Source: Zygnema cylindricum (lineage: Eukaryota; Streptophyta; Zygnematophyceae; Zygnematales; Zygnemataceae). Taken from it: 64,000 bases of DNA. The DNA is taken from NCBI GenBank assembly GCA_037447655.1, contig JBBHKE010002744.1, forward strand, positions 310,001-374,000. Reading direction: 5' to 3'. The notes beneath the pieces are model-generated. The model was given only the letters and a program-made list of their open reading frames with translations, ran no database searches and was not told the origin of the DNA. Positions within the stretch are counted from its first letter, which is position 1. Every line of letters starts with the position of its first letter. Made by a program: the position numbers and the translations under genes. Shown here piece by piece: positions 52,643-62,500 of the stretch.

Positions 52643-53169
52643 GCCACCCAAATTTAACGACCCTCCCGTAGTCCCAAAAAGCTTCCTACGTCGCCTTCTA
52701 TGTAAAGACCGACAAATATGACAACTGTACAAATCAACATTTTTCAATCTACAAACAGCCCTGTACAGCTCGAAAAGTTTATGGCTGTTAAACGTTCACG
52801 GGATTCACAGCTCCTCGCCGCACTTTTTGTCATTTTATCTTTTAGACTTTCGGCCACGTCACGTCAGCTCAGCTTCAAACACAAACCACAAATCACTCCG
52901 AGGGTCGTTTTAAGGGTACACCTGACCACAAATAGTATAACTTTTAAGGACGTTTTGAACGAGTTGGTCATTTATGCATGATACGTTAATTCTTTTTTCT
53001 GCTCGTCGCGTGCATTTACTAAAACCCGTCGCGTGCATGTACGAAAACCCGTTGCAGGCGGTTTCGGACCTCATTTACATTCATTACTTTGCAAAAGTAG
53101 GCGCCTTCGCCGCCTCTTCCCCTCCCTCTCCCATCTCCGCTCCCCTCTCTCACTTTTTCGAATGAAACA

Positions 53170-55340
53170 TGACATTATTGGTAATGATAGAAAATAACTA
53201 AAAATAACATTTTTTAACTATCCTTGGCGTATTTTGGTGAAACGTACAGAGCAAAGAGAAAAAAAAGGCTACTATGGATGAAAGTTACAAAATTAGTGAC
53301 TTCGACGTTGTCACAAGAAAGCATGATGTCATAATGTAATGAAGCCTAAACGTATACAATCTCACAAAAAAAAAAATCGTCTACGACGTCGCTAAAAAAT
53401 CGTCGTTTGCAATATTAAATCGTCACAAAATTATGAAGCGTCCAAAAATATCACTAATTTAAGCAACTACTTTTGTTTTAACACATTGGGACACTCGAAA
53501 AACTAATACGTGGAATCAAAAAAAAAAAAAACTTTCGTCGTTAAGTTACGACCACATGGGCATTACCCTTACGCGAGGAGTCCTTTTTTCCGGTTGTTAT
53601 AAATGGTCAAAAGTGTTTGGAGATCAAATTTTAAATTTCGGTAAATGATTGTCCTTCTTGCGACGAATACATACGGCTACTTGTCAATAACAAAGAGTTT
53701 TCCAATATCGTCACTCTATTCTCGTATAGGTAACTAATCCATGTTACATCCTGTTTATGTCTTGGGCCCCATTTGACAACCTAATTTTGTTTCTAACGCG
53801 ACCAACAATGACATAACTCGAGGGAAATTATGTGGATATCCACTTTTTAACACAAGCGTGTTACTCATAATATACACGCAACTATAGTCTAACGGGGCCA
53901 ATCGGTTTACAACATACTTACATATTTGACCTGGTAAACACGATCGGGTTTTTCGACTAACGGTTTTTATGTTTGTTTATTTAGTCCGTAAAAATTTTGT
54001 TTTACAACAAATTCCGAATACTGACGATGTTTTTACCACATTCGTATGCTTAAAGTATATTACAACAAAGTGTTTTATAGTACATCTATAAATAAAAGGC
54101 ATTTTGTCATTATCAGGTTTAGCGACAACTTGGTTTATATTTAACCAAGGCATTATAACTTTGGGTCGAGGGTTTTCTTTTACAAGTTATTCATATAATA
54201 TCGGTATGGGGTAGCGAATTATTTTCGAATTGAATGTGCGTTGGTCGTGATAAGTAGCAAAAACTACAAATGGACCTAATTACGTTGTAAACCACACAAT
54301 TTGCGAGAAACGACCACATAAAGCGAAACCTAAACGTGTAAAAAGTCAATCGCTAATTATTACAAACCATATCAAAGGACGCAAATGTACAACAAGGCGC
54401 ATTTGTCGCGGAAAGTGTATGTGAAAAGACGTTCTCAAGATACAGTAAGGAATAATTTAGTAAACGACGAACGTCGCACTGTAGATGGTATGAAAAAATA
54501 CTTACGCCATTTTTTTTTACCCATGAATATTAAAAATAGACCGAGTAGCCTTTTTTTTCACCGATGAATATAAAAAATATAAAGAGTTTTTTTTATTTCG
54601 TCCAAATAATAGATGCAAGAACGTTAAACCCATTGTTTTTCCATAGTTTTTTATTTTACACTTCGACTTTGCTCCGTCACTTCACGCGAGTTGCCTTGGG
54701 GCATTTTAACCAAAGCGTGTATTGTAGGCATAGATGTCTCACGCGCATACAACGCACGCATGAAACGCCCGAAAAATAACGAATATGCGAACGAAGCAAA
54801 ATTCAACAGTTTTTAGAATGCGTTGACGGAAATTGATTTCATACTAAAAATAAATTCATAGAAAAACATTTAAACTTTTAATCACTAATGAAAAATACGA
54901 TGACAAAAGTTATAAACGAAACCAACGACCAGACGTAGATGTCCCGTGCGCATATTACGCACGGAGTAAACTGCACCGCGAATCGTAATTAGAGTAATGA
55001 AAAATATAGAGTAAAAAAACCAAAAAAAATAATTAGAGTAATGAACGCTAATTTATGCGATAGAGCTTTTTCAACTATGAAGTTTACTCCAATTTATTGA
55101 AGTATTCTAATTTGGGTTATGTCGGCGATAATTATGTGCGCGATAATTGTGAACACTAAATTACGTAGATGTACAAAATCTGTCAGTCCTTATAGTGTTG
55201 ACGTCGTTATGACGCTAGTACTATTTGTCGCACTGAATATCAGTCAATGTTCACACTGACGACGATGCTGTCGACGGACGAGAGTTATGCGAACGACTTT
55301 TTTTCGATGTGATTGATTTTTTTGTTTAGTGCGGTTTCAC
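53170..55340. other. Non-genic AT-rich sequence; isolated MITE left end
   Basis: No exons recognised. A left end of the CACCG family (CACCGCGAATCGTAATTAGA) starts at 54974 without a visible mate. Confidence 0.55.
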
Positions 55341-55341
55341 G

Positions 55342-55715
55342 TGCGACTCTGAATACTATTACGGTAAATTGAGTACCGTATGAAATGCTTGCACGTTTTG
55401 TTCATTTAAAGAAAAAATGTATTTCGTACGTTTTCTCGTGCGAAACAAGGTGAATTGCTTTTAGCCTTTTACGCACGAAATGCTCGCACTGTTTATTCGC
55501 ACGGTACAGTTTTAACTTTGTAGTACTGTACCCCATACCGCATCGTCGGGCATATCGGACGAACTGGGATATTAGGTCGAAAAAAGTACAGTAGACTTGC
55601 AAGGTTCGCAGGGTTGCAGTCGATTACTGATTACCAATCGTGGCGATGTTGCCTCCGCAGGGCGCCTGTAACGGCGAAGGCACTGAATTCGGATAGTCGG
55701 ATGTGTTCTTTTTCT
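55342..55715. repeat. Dispersed repeat, copy 2 of a direct pair
   Basis: Direct copy of 47407-47787 with few mismatches. The two copies bracket the gap, the amidase exons and the Harbinger-like element. Flanking sequences differ after the CTTTTTTT run. Confidence 0.85.
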
Positions 55716-55964
55716 TTTTTTTACCCCCTTTGGGTTTTTGTCTTTTTTTACTTTCTGTTTTTTCGCGTGACGAATGAGCGCTGTCACAAATAGTGTGACT
55801 AATGGGCTCTAACAAAAATAGCGTGACGAAAGCTCGTTACGAGATTATTTTTGTGATTTCGGTTAGGATTTTTGAATGGATGTATCATGTGCAATATTTT
55901 TCGATTTCCGTTGGTTGTCGTTTTGACACGTATGCTCATTATCCAACGTGTCGCGGCTCAATTT

Positions 55965-56018
55965 TTTTTGTAAATGGTGATGTACCTCGTCGTCGAGGTA
56001 CATCACCATTTACAAAAA
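55965..56018. repeat. Perfect 25-bp inverted repeat with 4-nt loop
   Basis: Left arm 55965-55989 (ending GGTGATGTACCTCG), loop TCGT, right arm 55994-56018 (starting CGAGGTACATCACC). All 25 bases pair. It could form a cruciform or an RNA hairpin, or be a recent fold-back duplication or a palindrome artefact. It lies 560 bp upstream of the MTHFR start. Confidence 0.95.
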
Positions 56019-56579
56019 CTTTCGAAGCGGTCATTATTACCAACGGCCATTATTACCTCCCAGACCTTTGGAGAATATTGGCAAGATTTTCTGTAATGTT
56101 TTTCGCCCATAAAAACAAAATAATCGTTACGGCCTGGTGACGAATCGGCGCCGATTTTCTGTAAACTACACCAATTTTCGTCTGATGGAACGCCACCCTT
56201 GATGTGTTCCCTACGTTAACCGTTTACTGGTTTACCCCATTTATAGTACTCGAATATAAAAAATATCCTTTCTAATAAAATTTCCAGTGATATCCTTTAC
56301 GCTACGTCTACCGGCTTACCATGCTCCATTCATTCGTATATTCGGGAATATTAGTTTTTATCAAATCTATAGTACGGTTCTGGACAATAAAGTACAGTCT
56401 TTGTAGCTACGTAGACCGAGCAAAACCCAGGAAATTTCCACGTCCTTACTATAGGCAGTGCCTACCTTTCCATTGAAAAGATTGCGGCGCAGGCACTTCC
56501 TGTCACTCTTCCTCCTGCTCCCTGTCTTCACTCTGCGCTTCCTCTGAAACAGACGCCCCTGTTCACTACTTCGGAAGCC

Positions 56580-59500
56580 ATGAGAATATCCGATAAGGTT
56601 CACGCAGCCATAGCTGATGGCAATCCTGTCTTCTCTTTCGAGTTTTTTCCTCCAAAAACAGCAGAAGGTGTGGAGAATCTGTATGAGAGAATGGACCGTT
56701 TGGCAGCTTTACAGCCCTTGTTTTGTGACATCACCTGGGGAGCTGGAGGATCAACGGCGGATCTCACACTTGATATTGCAGACAAGATGCAAAATATGGT
56801 CAGCCAAAGTGTCTGTTTTGTATTACAAATCCGAAAGGATTGTTACGTTCAACATGTTTTGGCAAATAAGAAATGATTCTGTTTAAAGTTTTGCTGTTTT
56901 TTGTTGATGAACAGGATCGAATCTCAATCAGTCTCTTATGCTTTTCTCTTTTGTTCGGTTTCACAAACGTATGCTTTCTGTAAAGACCATAAATCAGTAG
57001 AGTTCGTCCATTGTTGATGGTTCACAGTTTATCTCGTTTTTATTCATTCTAGAGAAAATGTAGCCTTTCCATGTCAAGCTTATATCTTCGGAGATAATGT
57101 ATATTTTCTCACCATGTCTGGAACTTTTCAGATGAAATCAAGTACCTTCACCTCTTTTCTAGCAGTTCAGTCTGCTAGGCTTCCAGGACTTTCACCTGAT
57201 TTCTTTCTTCTATTTTATTCTTCTAGTTCTAGACATACCATCCTTCACATGGTTTCCTTCACCTGATTGCTTTCTTCTACTTCGTTCTTCTATTTCTTTC
57301 TTCTATTCCTTCCTTATACCACTTTCTTCTGTTTCTTTGCAGATTTGTGTGGAAACTTCCATGCACATCACTTGCACAAATATGCCGGTTGCCAAGGTGG
57401 ATGACGCTCTGGAGACAGTGAAAAAGGCCGGCATTCAGAATGTTCTTGCTCTTCGAGGAGATCCTCCTCATGGACAAGACAAGTTTTCAAAAGTCGAGGG
57501 CGGATTCGCTTGCGCACTTGATCTGGTAAGACGCAATTTTGTTTCAGCTAGAGTGGCCACTATTCACTGCTCTCTTTGAGAATTGTCAGAAATAGTTGAA
57601 TAGATATGTAAAACAGGTTTATGTTTCTGCTCTCGGAATTTGCTTGTGACGATGGCTCGTTTTGTTGCGATTTTCAATTTTTTTATTTGCTTTTCCGGTT
57701 TGCGTACTACTCCTGTTTCGAGGCATTCTGTCTTTTTCTTTAAGCAGTGCTGGTAACAGTTTTTAGTAAGCAAATATTTGTTGTTTTCTCCATTTATTGA
57801 TTGCAGGTGAAGCATATTAGAGAGAAACATGGAGATTATTTTGGCATTACTGTCGCTGGATATCCTGGTAAAACCTTCCTCTCAAACTTAAACAAAATGA
57901 AACGCCATATTTTCTGCGATAGAAGTTTTTTTATCCCTTTGGAAGGCATTGTCAGAAGTATTTTGTGAAAACTTCAGGAAGTGGTGTTGGCCGTAATAAT
58001 CTTGTCAGTCATTTTATGTGAAAGTGTCAATTATGACAACAATTTTTTGTCTTGACTCTTGGAAAGATGACTCCTTTGATGCAACGAGAAACTTTCGTTG
58101 CTTTGTTTTCGAGAAAGAAAAAATGGACTTAAAAATGGACTTTCCTCTCGATCTTTATATTTTTGATGCACTTAGGCGAGTGTGGATTGGTAGGTTTGTG
58201 TTAACCTAGAATGTTTTTCTGTATCCAATTCCTCTCCTCTCTTTCACTCTCTCTCCCTCTCCCCCTCTCTCCTCTCTCCCTGTCTCTCTCTCTCTCTTTC
58301 TCATTCTTTCTCTCTCTCTCTCTCTCTCTCTCCCCTCTCCCTCTCTCTCTCTCCTTTGCTTAAAAGTTATGTATCACTTCCGCAAGGCTTAGAAGGCAAG
58401 ATTTAATGTGTGGTATTTGTCTCCTAATCGTCTTATTTTTGTTGGTTTTTCAATCAAATTGAGTTTAGTTTTGTTGTTGTTGTTTTTTTTTTTTTTTTTT
58501 CCTGCTGCTCAGAGGGTCATCCTGACGTGATTGGACCCGACGGTCTCGCGTCAGAAGAAGCGTACCAAAAGGATTTAGAATATTTGAAACAAAAGGTACG
58601 TTTTTGTTCTTTAATAACATGAGAATATTTGAAACAAAAGGTACGTTTTTGTTCTTTAAGTAGCACAAGAATATTTGAAACAAAAGGTACGTTTTGTTCT
58701 TTTAATAACGTGAGAATATTTGAAACAAAAGGTTTAGTTTCCTGTCCGATCGATGGATCGATCGATTGATTGAGCGCGCGAACCGACCATCCACTGATAG
58801 CATCCTCCCTCCCTCCCTCCCCCTCCCTCCCTCCCCTCCCCTCCCCTCCTCCCTCCTCCCTCCCTGTGGAGCATCCATCATATGTATCTTTACTGATGCT
58901 TTGGATCTGTTCCGGTCGATTGTATGTCAGTTTATAAAGTTTTTATTAAATGGATCCATTTCCTTTTTCTTAATTTATTTACTTGACAGTTATTTAAGTT
59001 GTTATTCGAAGGTATACTTTTTTTTTCTAGTTACTCAACAATCATTAAAGTTGTCGTTAAGTTCTATGAATACCCAAACTCTTTTTTATTTACTTTAAGG
59101 TTATTCAAGTCATCATTCTCTGAAGGACTTTTTTTTTTAGTTACTTAACAGTCATTGAAGTTGTTATTCCATGGAATACCCAATTTTTTTTTATTTACTT
59201 TAAGGTTATTCGAGTTATTATTCTATGGAGTACTCTTTTTTTTTAGTTACTTAACAGTCATTGGACTTGTTATTCTATGAAATACTCAATTTTTTATTTT
59301 TTTTCGGGCAGGTGGACGCCGGTGCGGATCTTATCATCACTCAAATTTTTTACGACGTCGACATGTTTTTAAAATTTGTGAACGATTGTCGACAAATCGG
59401 TATCAAGGCACCGGTGATTCCGGGAATTATGCCGATCCAAAGTTATGGTGGTTTCAAAAGAATGACCGGATTTTGCAAAACCAAGGTGTGTTAGAACCTT

Positions 59501-62500
59501 AACATTTTTTCTTTTGTTCGTTTCTCTTTCTTTCTTTTCGCTTTCTTTCATTTCACTTTCTTTCATTTCCCTTAGTTTTGTTTCTCTTTCTTCCGGCTCC
59601 TCTTTCTTTTGATCCTCTTTCTTTCGTTTCTCTTTTTGTCGTTCCTCTTTCTTTCGTTTCTCTTTTTGTCGTTACTCTTTCTTTTGTTCCTCTTTCTTTT
59701 GTTTCTCTTTTCTTTTGTTCCTCTTTCTTTTATTCCTTTTTCTTTCGTTCCTCTTTCTGTTTTTTAAGGATCAAAAGTCAAAAAAGTTGAGATAAGGTTA
59801 AGATTAGATTCAGGTTATGGTGGTTTCAAAAGAATGACTGGGATTTTTCAAAACTAAGATGACTTGGAGCCTTAACATGTTTGCTTTTTTTTGTTTCTAT
59901 TTCTTTCTTTTGAGTGTAAACAGCTAGAAAAAGTTGAGATAAGATAGACGATGAGATTGAGAGAAGATTGAGATAAGATTCAATTGCTTAATAGAATGGA
60001 GATTACACCACTTTTTTTTTTACCTACCTTAAAAGAAAATGTCTGGTATCGGACCGACAACTATTTGTCATCTTCTCATAATGTTAAAATACTTATCGCC
60101 TTCTAATTCTGAGAAATGGAATCAGTAGTATCTGTTTTTTTTAACTTTTTCCTTTATTGGTTATTTTTCAAGATCAGAAACCGCCTACTACTATTTCTCT
60201 TTCCGACATTTGCTAACAAGTAAAAAGTACAAAAGTAAAAACTAAAAAGTAAAAGTCTCTTAAAAGTTTACTAACATAAACACATTAAGAATTTGCCGTC
60301 TCTTTTCTATCCTATTTTCCTTCTTATGCAATATATTGTATATTTCAATGTTTAAATTTATCGCTGGAGAAAGTTTATTTCCGAATTTTCATTAGAATAC
60401 CTTTTATCCGTGAGACAAAAAACCCTCTAAAGAAAACAATTTTATAGAGAAAACAAACGAGAAAACAACTGAGAGATGTTTCTATGTGAGGGTATAAATG
60501 GGGTAATAGGTTCCTCCTCAAATTTTGGCCGATTTAGAACCAATCAAAGAAAACGACGAGGCCGTGAGGGCTTACGGAATTCAGTTGGGCATAGATATGT
60601 GCAAAAAAATTATGGCTTCGGGCATAAATACTTTGCATATGTATACTCTCAATCTCGAAAAATCAGCAGTGGGAATCTTGCAGGTGAGTTCTTAATACTT
60701 TTTATGCTAAAAAACTACGGGTATTTTTTTATGTAGAAAATATGCATAAACCCAACTCAGCCCTACTCTCTCCACCTCCTCTCTCTCCCTCTTCTTTCTT
60801 CCTCTCCCCTTCTTTCTCTCTCTCTCTTCCATTCCTTCCATTTCTTCCTCCCTCCCTCCCTCCTCCTTCTCCCTCCCTCCTCCCTCCTCCTCCATCATCC
60901 TCTTCGCATCAAATAATATCCATCCTCCTCCTAAAATCCTCCTATCCTCCTCCTATCCTCCTCCTCCTCTTTTTATCCTTTCTGATAAGTTTATTTTCTC
61001 CCTCCTTTCTCTCTTACTTCAAAGAACCCTTTTTGCTTTTTTGGAGAAATCACCTCGTCTTCGAACTTCAGTTTTTTTTCGTTTGTCCTTTAAAAAATTG
61101 TTAAAATAATTTTCCGTACTCTCATAAGGTTGAAGCTAATTTTAGGGTTTAGGCCTCATAAGCGAGAGAGGGAGGGGGGGAGGGGCGGAGAGGGAGAGGG
61201 GGGGAGGGGGGGAGAGGGAGAGAGCGAGGGCGAGGGCGAGGGCGAGGGCGGTTGGCAAATGACATTGTCACCGTCCTGGTAACTCAAAAATGTTTCTGAA
61301 AAAGTCCTCCAAACAGGTTTTAAAAAAGTTTTTCAAACTCTCAATGTATTGTTTTGAGAGGGAGGGCTTTTTAGGGTTTGGGCCTCATAGAGGTGAGCAA
61401 AATATCGCGACCTCTCCCTTGGAGGCCTCCCACCAATGTTAAACGAGCCGCAGAGACCGTCCGTCCCATCCACTGGTAAACCCTAAAAAACTCTGAGAAA
61501 ATCTTTTGCAACTCTAGAAGCCGTTCAAAGACCTTAAAAAACTATTAAGTTAATAACCTGTTAAAAACCTTAAAATTTCGTCGCATCTTAGACTGTTTGG
61601 CCATTAAAAACCGATCCCTACAAAGCTATTGAAAAAGCCTGTTAAAACCCTTAAAAACCTCGTACAAACCAGAACAATTGCTTGAAAATCGCTAGAAAAT
61701 GCTATAAAAGTTAAAAAATAAATCAAATGTCTAAAAACGGTCCACCTGATCTTCTCTCATCGGTCAGTAAATGATATGCGTAACATTTTATGCTTAGGAT
61801 TTGTCACGGTTTTTAGTCATTTTGTTTATTCCTCTTTCCTTTTCTTGGGCTCTCTTCCTTGCTTGCTTTCTTCTTCCTCTTTTGACCCTCCTCACTCCTT
61901 CCCCCCTCTCTCCTTCTTCCCGCCCTCCTTCCCCCCTCTCTCCTTCCTCTCTCCTTCCTCTCTCCTTCCCCCCTCTCTCCTTCCTCCCTCTCTCCTTCGC
62001 CCCGCTCTTTTTTCCTCTCTCTCTCTCTCTCCTAGGGCCAACCGCCCCCGAAGCTATTTGTCGAGAACGGCCGATTGGGACGAGTATCCGAGAGGGAGGT
62101 GGGGCGATGTGAGGAGCCCCAGTTATGGGACTTTGAATGACTATCAGGTACAAATGGGTATAAACAATACAAATTGGTATAAACGGTACAAATGGTTGTA
62201 AATGGTAGAAATTGTATAAATGGTACAAACAGTGTTATAAACGGTATAAACTATAGAAAAGGTATACATGGTATAAATGGTATAAACGTACAAACGGTGC
62301 GAATGGTACAAACGGTATAAACAGTATAAATGGTCTAAATGGTATTAATAGCGATAAATGGGGAAACATGTATTAAAATGGTGTATATCATGTGTATTAC
62401 TATATTGCAAATGTAATGCGTGTGTGTGTCTGTGTGTGTGTATATATATGCATATAATGAAATTGGACTAAATTGGGGATTTATTGGGAAATGTATGCTA

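Noticed and set aside
47407-55715. LTR retrotransposon bounded by the two 380-bp direct repeats
   Set aside because: No TG...CA termini, primer-binding site, polypurine tract, or gag/pol between them; the interior holds amidase exons and DNA elements.
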